Below, in pieces: positions 35,401 to 42,456 of a stretch of 64,000 nucleotides of DNA. This stretch comes from JADKIH01 sp031417555. GTDB taxonomy: Bacteria; Bacteroidota; Bacteroidia; AKYH767-A; 2013-40CM-41-45. Location of the stretch: the NCBI GenBank assembly GCA_031417555.1, contig JANOVV010000029.1, positions 1-64,000 on the forward strand, in the 5' to 3' direction. The notes beneath the pieces are model-generated. The model was given only the letters and a program-made list of their open reading frames with translations, was not told where the DNA came from and searched no databases. Every line of letters begins with the position of its first letter. Position 1 is the first letter of the stretch. Made by a program: the position numbers and the translations under genes.

Positions 35401-36512
35401 ATTTTACAATTGATGTTGATGATGTTGAAAAACCATTTATTCTTTCTCATGATATTGTAACGTGTGATTCAGTTGTTTTTTATAATTTCTTTATGGATGA
35501 TAATTGCAGCATTGACCGTTTTTCATACATTCCACCATCCGGTTCTGTTTTCCGTCCCGGAACAACAACGCAGGTTTATGTCGAAGCATGGGACCCACAT
35601 AATAACAGAGAATTTAAATACTTTGATGTAACAGTTCTTGTTCCACCTTCAGTCATTGATTCTGTTATTCCTTCCGGTAATGAAATTTGTCTTGGTGATA
35701 GTATTACATTATCAGCTTACTTTGATACATTGGGAACCGGAGGAATTATAAAGGTGTATAAAGATTTCTGTGTTGAATCGTCGGTTGTTGACAGTGCTAC
35801 AGCCATTGATAATTCCTGGTCAGTAAAAGTAAAACCAACTGCGACTGGTTTGGTAACTTATTTTTTCCGCATCGAAGGATACTGTGATACTTCAGAATGT
35901 TTCCCTGTAAGTTTTATAGTTAATGCTTGTCCGGTAATATTAAATGCCCATATTTTTCTTGAAGGTTATTATCTTGGAGGCGGATTAATGAACAACTGTT
36001 TAAATTTAACAGGAGGTTCAACAGATCCATTGGATGCAGATTCCATTTTCATCAGCGCCATGGATGCTAATCCACCGTATGCTGAAGTTGATCGGCAGTT
36101 CGGAATATTAAAAATCAATGGAGATGTAATGGTGACTTTCGGCCCTGCTGTTGTTACAAATAATTCATACTATCTAAAACTCAATCACCGGAATTCGATC
36201 GAAACCTGGAGTGCAGCTCCTGTGATGTTAACAACGACTACTGGGTATTCATTTTCTTCAGCAACATCACAAGCCTTTAGCAGTAATGAAGCAGTAACAT
36301 TTGATGCCTTATATGCTGCAATTTATACAGGTGATATAAATCAGGATGGTTCAGTGGATGGTTCCGATTTTTTGGATTTTGATATTGCTTCACAAGCAGG
36401 TGGAGGAGGATATCACGTTGCAGACTTCAATGGCGATTGTGCAGTAGATGGATCTGATTTTTTATTGTATGATCCGAATGCGCAGAATGGAGTTGGGGCG
36501 GCGATACCTTAA
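32418..36512 (+). CDS. giant HYR-domain surface protein with dockerin-like C-terminal module
   Basis: The 1,364-residue exported protein has a signal sequence in residues 1-34 and an Ig-like domain (35-125). Six cysteine-rich units of about 79 residues follow (208-680), each with LPCNTTP, ATDNCGTP and FTWRATDxCGNF landmarks and about six Cys. Four clear HYR domains and a fifth degenerate one come next (680-1075; PTATDNCG, FPVGTT, YTATDxxGN), then another Ig-like domain. The last 190 residues (from about 1173) form a module ending in two dockerin-like loops, GDINQDGSVDGSDF and DFNGDCAVDGSDF. No T9SS domain is recognisable. It is probably an adhesin or matrix protein. Confidence 0.85.
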   Translation: MKTPFTNTMLCRQIAKITTLILILTFSLLLNIKAQPPCNGIPQPGTIIAFQNPVCPGATFGILLNPAQSGVTFLWHSSPDGINFNPIPGAIQQQLSTSILQPTYFSCRVRCTQSGQIAFTQPILITLIQPVINYPSTTVQLNNGESTHPDNTGYVTFTTECCLGTVTYSDVVTSNCCQIVITRTWTIIDCFGEGTTFIQTITVLLDVSAPVITCTTLPPGMCNVTPSPSPTTVTVSDECPFDLSVSTSVAAGTLPCEVITTFTWTATDQCGHSASCTQTSSNIMDTEAPIIVCPPPTSLPCNTTPTPSVGLISATDNCGTPEIGLLSSSSSTSGCLVTYVFTWRAIDGCGNFADCNQILTSIHDLVPPVIHCPDPDTLPCNTTPTPSPALISATDNCGTPMISLQGTSSSTLGCATTTIFTWRATDACGNFTDCDQILVSIFDEISPTIQCPNPVALPCNTTPISSASGISAQDNCGTPTLLNTGVTVTTDGCLKTFVFTWQATDACGNFAACDQIYTSIFDVIDPFIECPEPVLLPCNTTPVPDPSLITVADNCGTPFLTLIGTDISSIDCLKIFEFTWRATDDCGNFSECTQVYFSDFDIIPPKIICPDPDTLCNVTPTPSVSLISATDNCGIVDITLVGTTTSTTGCVTTYNFTWKATDDCENTATCVQVIYVINDTDDPVINDCPNPQSVPNDEGLCGAFVSWPPPTATDNCGLRSFTSNYAPNSFFPVGTTTVTYTAIDLCGNVTTCSFNILVEDLEPPWNMHCPGVIIKDNDLGICGAIVTWTATATDNCGVASIVSVPASGSEFPVGVTPVIVTATDIYGNTWTCTFNVHINDTEKPVFENCPLSTTKFASNGFCIAFVDWPEIVVTDNCALQAVELVPNFLHIYPVGITQTVYTATDIYGNVETCSFNVEVIDTTRPVINNCPADIRVDNEPGFCKAKVTWVEPTATDECAVLSLTSNFNSGDDFPVGEYLVIYTATDINGNISTCNFTIDVDDVEKPFILSHDIVTCDSVVFYNFFMDDNCSIDRFSYIPPSGSVFRPGTTTQVYVEAWDPHNNREFKYFDVTVLVPPSVIDSVIPSGNEICLGDSITLSAYFDTLGTGGIIKVYKDFCVESSVVDSATAIDNSWSVKVKPTATGLVTYFFRIEGYCDTSECFPVSFIVNACPVILNAHIFLEGYYLGGGLMNNCLNLTGGSTDPLDADSIFISAMDANPPYAEVDRQFGILKINGDVMVTFGPAVVTNNSYYLKLNHRNSIETWSAAPVMLTTTTGYSFSSATSQAFSSNEAVTFDALYAAIYTGDINQDGSVDGSDFLDFDIASQAGGGGYHVADFNGDCAVDGSDFLLYDPNAQNGVGAAIP

Positions 36513-36515
36513 ATA

Positions 36516-36570
36516 AAATAAATTAAGAATATCAAGAAAATAAAATAATCATGATATTCTTAATTTATTT
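36516..36570. terminator. bidirectional terminator hairpin
   Basis: Arms 36516-36534 and 36552-36570 are perfect 19-bp inverted complements with a 17-base loop. The outer ends are A- and T-rich, giving U-rich tails on both strands. It sits between convergent genes, the HYR gene (stop 36512) and the small membrane protein (stop 36584), so it can end both transcripts. Confidence 0.8.
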
Positions 36571-36583
36571 TTAATTGTATTCT

Positions 36584-37111
36584 CTACTGAACCAATGTCG
36601 TTTTCTCTGTTAACATATGACTTGCTTCATCATTCTTTGTCTCTACCTGAAGGTTGTCAAATGATTTCATATAAGAATTCCTGCAGGTAATGATAATTTT
36701 ATTTCCAAGCCGTATTAATGTTTGCCGGTAATCTATGTTAGGTACCATTGGATTGAAGTCTTTGATATATTGATCAAATGATTTCATATCAGCGATTACA
36801 ATCGAGTCCTGAACGAAATTCATTTCTCCCCAATACAATGATTCAAAAGCCGCTTTTGATTTTAAATAGTTTTCACTGTTGAAATCATCCATGTCGCTCT
36901 TATTTATTTCAGCACAGATAGTACCGATTGCCTGCGATGTTTTTAGATAGATATCTGATTGCTTTGACCAGAAGTCTCTCTTAAATTCCAAAGCAGATTT
37001 ACTTTTCTGATCTTTTGAGAAGTTTGATACAGATATCATCAGACCTATGGCAGTAAGGATGATTCCAAAAAATGGCCCGAAGGATGTAATAAATTTTTCT
37101 AATTTTTCCAT
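36584..37111 (-). CDS. single-pass membrane protein of unknown function
   Basis: The 175-residue protein has one hydrophobic helix near residues 10-28 (FGPFFGIILTAIGLMISV) followed by a soluble, mainly helical region with several Trp and Tyr and a FKRDFWSKQ segment. No signal cleavage site or known motif is evident, so the soluble part could lie on either side of the membrane. It follows the small exported protein gene by seven bases in the same direction, so the two probably share a transcript. I do not recognise the family. Confidence 0.65.
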   Translation of the reverse strand: MEKLEKFITSFGPFFGIILTAIGLMISVSNFSKDQKSKSALEFKRDFWSKQSDIYLKTSQAIGTICAEINKSDMDDFNSENYLKSKAAFESLYWGEMNFVQDSIVIADMKSFDQYIKDFNPMVPNIDYRQTLIRLGNKIIITCRNSYMKSFDNLQVETKNDEASHMLTEKTTLVQ

Positions 37112-37118
37112 GGTAATA

Positions 37119-37511
37119 TTATTTTATCGGATTAAGTTTAATTTCATAATAACCGGATGTTTTAGTATCGACAGCCTGGTGGGTAAGTTTAATATATTCA
37201 TTTCCTTTTTTATCATAACTGATAATAAATTCATACGTCTGATTTCCGATTGAGAGAAACCAACGTATCTCATCGGCAGACTTCAATGACCACTTTTCAT
37301 TTTTTATTAGTCCTTTCGTTGATTCAACTTTAACGGAATTGTTTTTGTTGAAAATAAATTTTTTCTCCGGGCGGTCTATATTAATTCCATTTACCATCCA
37401 TGATTTTTCATTGTCTCCCGTAAGGAGTTTTTGTATTTTTTCTTTATTGTATTGTGCTTCGCACGCAATAACTGCTAACTGGAATAGCAGCAAAATCAAT
37501 ATTCGTTTCAT
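37119..37511 (-). CDS. small exported protein, lipocalin-like strands, unknown function
   Basis: The 130-residue product has an N-terminal signal (residues 1-19) ending VIACEAQ. The Cys could be a lipobox, but cleavage after EAQ is equally likely in this phylum. The mature part contains alternating strands (KKFIFNKNNSVKVES, EKWSLKS, IRWFLSIGNQTYEFIISYD) such as those of lipocalin-like or DUF4923-type exported proteins. It is the first gene of a two-gene unit with the membrane protein seven bases downstream. No function can be given. Confidence 0.65.
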   Translation of the reverse strand: MKRILILLLFQLAVIACEAQYNKEKIQKLLTGDNEKSWMVNGINIDRPEKKFIFNKNNSVKVESTKGLIKNEKWSLKSADEIRWFLSIGNQTYEFIISYDKKGNEYIKLTHQAVDTKTSGYYEIKLNPIK

Positions 37512-37609
37512 AGTTTAGTGTTAATTTGGATATATTTATTGTTTTATCAAAGATCGCTAAATAAAAAGTAGTGATAATTTATTTTTTAAAAATAAAATCG
37601 AACTATTAA

Positions 37610-37659
37610 ATTATTTTTCTTTCTTTCTTTCTTTGAAGAAATGTGTTTATTCCCATGAA
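37610..37659 (+). repeat. partial copy of the leader found upstream of the POT transporter
   Basis: This stretch, with four TTTC units, a TTTGAAGAAA segment and a downstream TTATTCC-ATGAA, closely resembles 38873-38917, which directly precedes the peptide-transporter start codon. Here no transporter coding sequence follows. It may be a duplicated promoter or leader, or a simple T-rich coincidence. Confidence 0.35.
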
Positions 37660-37812
37660 GTTCATGATTAAGACATAAAACCAATAGAATAAGCAAATTC
37701 CAGAAAGGGAAGTAGTCAGTCGATAAATTTATCATCAATTATTTACGATAATTGACATCGAATCTAAATCTATAAATTATTAATATGCAGATCAAATAAT
37801 TACAAAAGAATT

Positions 37813-38012
37813 GATAGTTGTCCGGTTATACTTACTTTACAAGTGCTACTTTAAGGATGCAATTTAGGTGGTGGCAAAATGACACCGGGTTTGGTTAATA
37901 TAGGTACTAACATTACTCCGGAGATTTGAATGGAGATGGATCCGTGGATGCAACCGATTTCCTTTATCTTGATCCTGATATTCAGTTTGGTGTTGGATCA
38001 GGAACATCTTAA
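37813..38012 (+). pseudogene. decayed remnant of a dockerin-like C-terminal module
   Basis: From 37813 the frame reads DSCPVILTLQVLL, an in-frame TAA at 37852-37854, then GCNLGGGKMTPGLVNIGT. This aligns with the start of the terminal module in the HYR protein (ACPVILNAHIFLEGYYLGGG), the stop replacing its Glu. After a frame change and the loss of about 125 residues, 37914-38012 reads YSGDLNGDGSVDATDF followed by LYLDPDIQFGVGSG and a stop, matching the module's calcium loop and end. It is therefore the relic of a fourth family member, cut down by an internal deletion. The rest of the gap (37512-38208) is AT-rich without other genes. Confidence 0.75.
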
Positions 38013-38208
38013 TTAATATAGGCTTTAAAAGTTTGACCAAAATCCAGAAGCGATTTTCTTTTATTGCAAACGATTTGATTTATTGAGGAAAATGCCCGAA
38101 ATGGCACCAAGGAATTTCTTGCATTCAATTCAACGTTTTCCTTATCTTCGCAGCTATATTAGACTTTGGCTAAAAATTCAAAACATAAATAATAAATATA
38201 ATCCTTAA

Positions 38209-38523
38209 ATGAAAAAATTACTATTAATTGCCGGTGTTATTGGTTTTATTGCTCTTCAAGGGTGCGATAATGATAAAAAGAAAGAATCAACAACTGATGT
38301 GAATACTACTGAGCAATCTCAAAATCAACCTGAAAATGTAAATTCTGACAGCAGCATTCAAACAATTGTTTCTCAACCTGCAGAAATTACAACTGTTCAG
38401 CCTTCAAATCCTGCAGTTCCGGTTACGACTCCACAGGTTGCCACTCCTCCTGGAATGAATCCTCCACACGGTGCACCCGGACATGACTGTGCTATTGCTG
38501 TTGGAGCACCTTTGAAAAAGTAA
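38209..38523 (+). CDS. small lipoprotein with conserved NPPHGxPGHDC C-terminal motif
   Basis: The 104-residue protein has a lipoprotein signal with lipobox LQGC at about residues 16-19, so it should be anchored to a membrane through Cys19. A low-complexity Thr/Ser/Gln/Pro linker (20-80) follows. The C-terminus GMNPPHGAPGHDCAIAVGAP (about 82-101) contains His and Cys residues that could bind metal or disulphide-bond. I recall similar short Bacteroidota lipoproteins that share this tail, but not a function for them. It stands alone, in the same direction as the transporter 390 bases downstream. Confidence 0.75.
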   Translation: MKKLLLIAGVIGFIALQGCDNDKKKESTTDVNTTEQSQNQPENVNSDSSIQTIVSQPAEITTVQPSNPAVPVTTPQVATPPGMNPPHGAPGHDCAIAVGAPLKK

Positions 38524-38913
38524 ATGACTTGCAAAAAGGTTCTATTGCAATTAATTTTCTGTTTCAATTTTCAAACTTTTTTTGAAAAATTACTTCAGAA
38601 GAAATCTTCCATAACTTAACAACATTGCCCTGTAGCTATCGGGGCTTTAATCCGCCTACGCTAAACGGTTACTACATGATACGGTTACGAGAAGTGTAGC
38701 TTCGGCAGACGAGAAGCTGTTGGTTTTATTCCCTGCCTGCCCCGCCTTCCAAAGTACTTGTACGTAGGTCAGGTTGCTGCAAAGACGAACCGTTCATTAC
38801 TATACACCGCTGCTTGCATTGGGGAGATTAATTATTTTGGAGTATTAAAAACTTTTCAATAACAATAAACCGGATTATTTTTCTTTCTTTGAAGAAAATA
38901 ATCCCTTATTCCA
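38524..38913. other. intergenic region with a GC-richer patchwork segment
   Basis: About 38628-38826 is noticeably richer in G and C than its surroundings. It contains short self-complementary words: an AGCTTC/GAAGCT hairpin around 38697-38716, AACGGTT near 38663 against AACCGTT near 38786, CCTACG near 38653 against CGTAGG near 38762, and a direct repeat ACGGTTAC. No tRNA, tmRNA or other known RNA is recognisable. It looks like a dispersed intergenic repeat element or an unknown structured RNA. The last 40 bases are the transporter leader. Confidence 0.4.
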
Positions 38914-40551
38914 ATGAATAGTAAACACCCTAAAGCCCTGCCATATCTTTTCTTTTCTGAAATGTGGGAGCGATTCGGCTATTATCTGATGCTCGGTATA
39001 TTCTTTCTTTATATGACCGATACTGAGAAGGGTGGAATGGCTATCGATCGAAAAGAAGCTTCTGATATTTTTGGAACATTTATAGCACTTGTATTTCTCA
39101 CTCCTTTCATAGGTGGACTATTAGCAGACCGAGTTTTAGGATATCGGTTATCCATAACAATTGGCGGAATTTTAATGGGACTGGGTTATTGTGGATTGGC
39201 ATTTCCCGGTATGGGTCCTTTTTATATTTCTTTGTTATTAATCATCATTGGTAATGGGTTTTTCAAACCAAACATATCTACACTTCTTGGAAATGTATAT
39301 AACCGTGACGAATACAAACCATTCAAAGATTCCGGCTATAATATATTTTATATGGGAATTAATATAGGCGCCTTTATCTGTAATTTTTTCGGTTCATACT
39401 TGCGGAATAATTTTTCATGGGGACATGCTTTCTTTGCTGCCGGTATTGGAATGTTTATAGGCGTAATTGTTTTTTGGTTCGGAAATAAACATTACAAAGG
39501 TGCAGATTTAAGAAAACCGGTTCAGAAAGAAGACATGTCACTGCCAAAAATATTTAGTGTCGTATTATTACCTGCTGTAATCGCCGGTTATCTCGGATGG
39601 ATAATTCCTGGAAATATTTTTGGTAGCGATTCAACTGACGCCTTTCTTTTTGGTGCATTGCCTGTGACAGCATTTTACTTTTCACTTTATGTTAGGGCGA
39701 GTCTGGAAGATAAAAGACCCATTGCCGCCCTTCTTGCAGTGTTTGCAGTAGCTATCATCTTCTGGGCAATCTTTAAACAAAATGGAACTGCATTAACGAC
39801 CTGGGCGGAAAGCTATACAGACCGCGAGTTGCCTGCTTCTTTGGTTAAACCAGCAAAAGCATTAGGAATGGTACAGGAAATTAAAATGACAAAAGATTCG
39901 GTACCATTATCCGATGAACAATTCAGAATCAGCCGCGATGAAAAAGGCAAGGTAATACGAACATTTGATCATCCATTATATTTCAAAAATTTACCAATTG
40001 AAAAACGACCAGCCGAAGGTGAATCATTGAAATTAATATCAACAGAATTATTTCAATCGGTAAATCCATTTTGGGTTGTTGCTCTTACACCTGTTGTAGT
40101 AGCTTTCTTCTCATTTCTGAAAAGAAGAAAGAAGGAGCCATCTACACCATGGAAAATTTTCTATGGTTTTGTCATCACTGCATTATCCACATTGGTTATG
40201 GTTTGGGCGGTGATTCATTCTGACAATGGATTGGTAAAAAGTTCGATGTCGTGGCTGATTGGTAGCTACTTTGTAATAACAATCGGTGAACTTTGTCTTA
40301 GTCCGATGGCATTATCGCTCGTCTCGAAATTAAGCCCACCTCGACTTACTGCTTTGATGATGGGTGGTTGGTTTCTCTCTACATCTATTGGAAATAAGTT
40401 AAGTGGTGTCCTTGCCGCCTTATGGGATGGCTATGATAATAAAGCCAATTTTTTTCTTGTAAATTTTATTTTAGTTTCGATTACAACTCTTATCATTCTA
40501 ATGATGGTTAAATGGTTAAATAAAATACTGAAAGAACACGGAGTATCATAA
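38914..40551 (+). CDS. POT/PTR2-family proton-coupled di/tripeptide transporter
   Basis: The 545-residue inner-membrane protein has about 12-14 helices and the family's proton-coupling motif ExxER in EMWERFGYY near residue 17, preceded by PKALPYLFF. Helix 4-5 features (NGFFKPNISTLLGN near 112-125, FYMGINIGAF near 147-156) and a late ITIGELCLSPMALSLVSKL segment (about 450-470) are also characteristic. A long loop at about 295-385 separates the C-terminal helices. Such proteins import di- and tripeptides with protons, which suits an organism that secretes hydrolases. It is followed by glnS with its own promoter. Substrate range is not predictable. Confidence 0.93.
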   Translation: MNSKHPKALPYLFFSEMWERFGYYLMLGIFFLYMTDTEKGGMAIDRKEASDIFGTFIALVFLTPFIGGLLADRVLGYRLSITIGGILMGLGYCGLAFPGMGPFYISLLLIIIGNGFFKPNISTLLGNVYNRDEYKPFKDSGYNIFYMGINIGAFICNFFGSYLRNNFSWGHAFFAAGIGMFIGVIVFWFGNKHYKGADLRKPVQKEDMSLPKIFSVVLLPAVIAGYLGWIIPGNIFGSDSTDAFLFGALPVTAFYFSLYVRASLEDKRPIAALLAVFAVAIIFWAIFKQNGTALTTWAESYTDRELPASLVKPAKALGMVQEIKMTKDSVPLSDEQFRISRDEKGKVIRTFDHPLYFKNLPIEKRPAEGESLKLISTELFQSVNPFWVVALTPVVVAFFSFLKRRKKEPSTPWKIFYGFVITALSTLVMVWAVIHSDNGLVKSSMSWLIGSYFVITIGELCLSPMALSLVSKLSPPRLTALMMGGWFLSTSIGNKLSGVLAALWDGYDNKANFFLVNFILVSITTLIILMMVKWLNKILKEHGVS

Positions 40552-40600
40552 TAGAAAACACTTTAATATTTTTTCAGATTTTTAAATTCATTGCCTCTAT

Positions 40601-40643
40601 AATCCTGAATTAAGATTCTTGATTCAGGATTCTTGACACTTGA
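40601..40643. repeat. GATTCTT heptamer array upstream of glnS
   Basis: Heptamers GATTCTT (40614-40620), GATTCAG (40621-40627), GATTCTT (40628-40634) and GACACTT (40635-40641) follow one another without gaps. The segment also makes a perfect 10-bp hairpin, 40601-40610 with 40622-40631. The array supplies the TTG of the putative glnS promoter. A similar array precedes the gene at 42457. Confidence 0.65.
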
Positions 40644-40659
40644 AAAACTATTATCTTTG
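40633..40659 (+). promoter_or_regulatory. putative glnS promoter
   Basis: TTG at 40633-40635 and TATCTTTG at 40652-40659 with a 16-base spacer fit the Bacteroidota promoter pattern, one base short of the usual spacing. Transcription would start near 40666, about 35 bases before the glnS ATG. The upstream box lies inside the heptamer array. Confidence 0.55.
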
Positions 40660-40700
40660 TGCTCCTTGCATATAATTTTATTTAATCGTAACAAACAAAA

Positions 40701-42362
40701 ATGAGTACAGAAAAAGGCCCCAATTTCCTCGAAGAAATTATCCGTGAAGACATAAAAGAGGGCAAACACAATGGACGCGTACTTACCCGTTTTCCGCCGG
40801 AACCGAATGGCTACCTGCATATTGGCCATTCCAAATCAATCTGCCTCAACTTTGGTCTGGCAAATGAATTCGGCGGACAAACAAATCTGAGGTTCGACGA
40901 TACCAATCCTGAAAAGGAAGAAACGGAATATGTGGATAGTATCAAAGAAGACATCCGTTGGCTTGGATTTACGTGGGCGAATGAGTTTTATGCTTCCGAT
41001 TATTTTCAAACATTGTATGATTTTGCTGTCACTTTAATCAGAAAAAATCTTGCTTATGTCGACGATTCTTCTGCAGAGGAAATTGCAGCTACCAAGGGAA
41101 CGCCGACGGAACCAGGCAAAGAGAGCCCATTTCGTAAAAGAAGGATTGAAGAAAATATAGATCTCTTCGAACGTATGCGTAAAGGAGAATTTAAAGATGG
41201 TGAGAAAGTTCTTCGTGCAAAAGTAGATATGGCATCACCTAATATGCATTTGCGTGATCCTCTCATGTACAGAATTAAGCATACTCCGCATCATCGTACC
41301 GGTGATAAATGGTGTATTTATCCAATGTATGATTTCGCTCACGGACAATGTGATTCAATAGAGAAAATTACACATTCCATTTGTACGCTTGAATTTGAAG
41401 TTCATCGTCCGTTGTATGAATGGTTTATTGAGAAATTGGAAATTTATCCTAGTCATCAGTATGAATTTGCGCGTTTGAATCTCAATTATACGGTGATGAG
41501 TAAACGCAAATTGTTACAACTCGTTAATGAAAAACATGTGAGTGGTTGGGATGATCCTCGTATGCCGACCATCAGTGGTTTGAGAAGGCGTGGTTATACT
41601 CCTGAAAGCATTCGTAAATTTTGTGATCTTGTCGGAATTGCGAGACGTGAGAATGTAATTGATGTTGGATTACTTGAATTTTGTATTCGTGAAGACTTAA
41701 ATAAAAAAGTAAATCGTGTAATGGTTGTTTTAGATCCGGTAAAACTTATTATCGACAATTATCCCGATGGCAATGGAGAAATACTTAAGGGAGAGAATAA
41801 TCCTGAAATTGAAAATAGCGGTGAACGTGATTTACCATTTAGTAAAGAGTTGTGGATCGAAAGGGATGACTTCAAAGAAAATCCGGAGAAAAAATATTTT
41901 CGTCTCGGACCCGGTTTATTGGTTCGTTTGAAAAGTGCTTACATAATCAAATGCGAATCATTTAAAAAAGATGAGGAAGGAAACATTTTGGAAATTCATT
42001 GTAAGTATATTCCTGAGAGTAAAAGCGGACATGATACCAGCGGCATTAATGTAAAAGGAACAATTCACTGGGTAAGTGTACCGCATGCAATTTCCTGTGA
42101 TGTTCGATTGTATGATCGACTCTTTCTGTCGGAAAATCCTTCTATCGAAGAAGGAGATTTTAAAAGTTATATTAATCCAAAGAGCCTGGAAATTATTTCT
42201 AATGCTTTCGCTGAACCATTTTTAAAAAATGCAAAAACAGGAGATACATTTCAATTTATTCGAAAAGGATATTTTTGTGTTGATAAAGATTCATCATCAG
42301 ATAAGCACATCTTTAACCGTACAGTTCCACTAAAAGATTCATGGTCAAAACAACAAAAATGA
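40701..42362 (+). CDS. glnS: glutaminyl-tRNA synthetase
   Basis: The 553-residue class I synthetase charges tRNA-Gln with glutamine. The HIGH signature is HIGH at residues 40-43 within PPEPNGYLHIGHSKS, and the KMSKS loop appears as VMSKRKL near residue 264. The FDDTNPEKE segment at 65-73 and the C-terminal anticodon-binding beta-barrels (about 340-550) are typical. The presence of GlnS means tRNA-Gln is charged directly rather than by the Gat transamidation route. The length matches bacterial homologues. The ATG at 40701 fits the promoter 40 bases upstream. Confidence 0.96.
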   Translation: MSTEKGPNFLEEIIREDIKEGKHNGRVLTRFPPEPNGYLHIGHSKSICLNFGLANEFGGQTNLRFDDTNPEKEETEYVDSIKEDIRWLGFTWANEFYASDYFQTLYDFAVTLIRKNLAYVDDSSAEEIAATKGTPTEPGKESPFRKRRIEENIDLFERMRKGEFKDGEKVLRAKVDMASPNMHLRDPLMYRIKHTPHHRTGDKWCIYPMYDFAHGQCDSIEKITHSICTLEFEVHRPLYEWFIEKLEIYPSHQYEFARLNLNYTVMSKRKLLQLVNEKHVSGWDDPRMPTISGLRRRGYTPESIRKFCDLVGIARRENVIDVGLLEFCIREDLNKKVNRVMVVLDPVKLIIDNYPDGNGEILKGENNPEIENSGERDLPFSKELWIERDDFKENPEKKYFRLGPGLLVRLKSAYIIKCESFKKDEEGNILEIHCKYIPESKSGHDTSGINVKGTIHWVSVPHAISCDVRLYDRLFLSENPSIEEGDFKSYINPKSLEIISNAFAEPFLKNAKTGDTFQFIRKGYFCVDKDSSSDKHIFNRTVPLKDSWSKQQK

Positions 42363-42402
42363 GTTTCAGTAAAAAGCAAAATTATCCCTCAATAAAAACC
42401 AT

Positions 42403-42437
42403 AAATCTTAAATCTTGACTCTTGATTCTTGACTCTA
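42403..42437. repeat. five-unit heptamer array upstream of the PLD-Myb gene
   Basis: Five contiguous heptamers, AAATCTT, AAATCTT, GACTCTT, GATTCTT and GACTCTA, end 19 bases before the ATG at 42457. The unit is the same type as at 40614-40641, and the array lies in the 94-base gap after glnS. Confidence 0.65.
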
Positions 42438-42456
42438 ACCTCCAATTCGATTAATT

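Noticed and set aside
38628..38826. tRNA, tmRNA or 6S RNA gene
   Set aside because: No T-loop, acceptor-stem, tag-peptide or 6S-like bulge pattern could be fitted to the sequence.
40563..40829. 88-codon leftward open frame overlapping the glnS start
   Set aside because: It lies across the heptamer array, the promoter and the first codons of glnS on the opposite strand; its protein has no signal, domain or plausible start, so it is a shadow.
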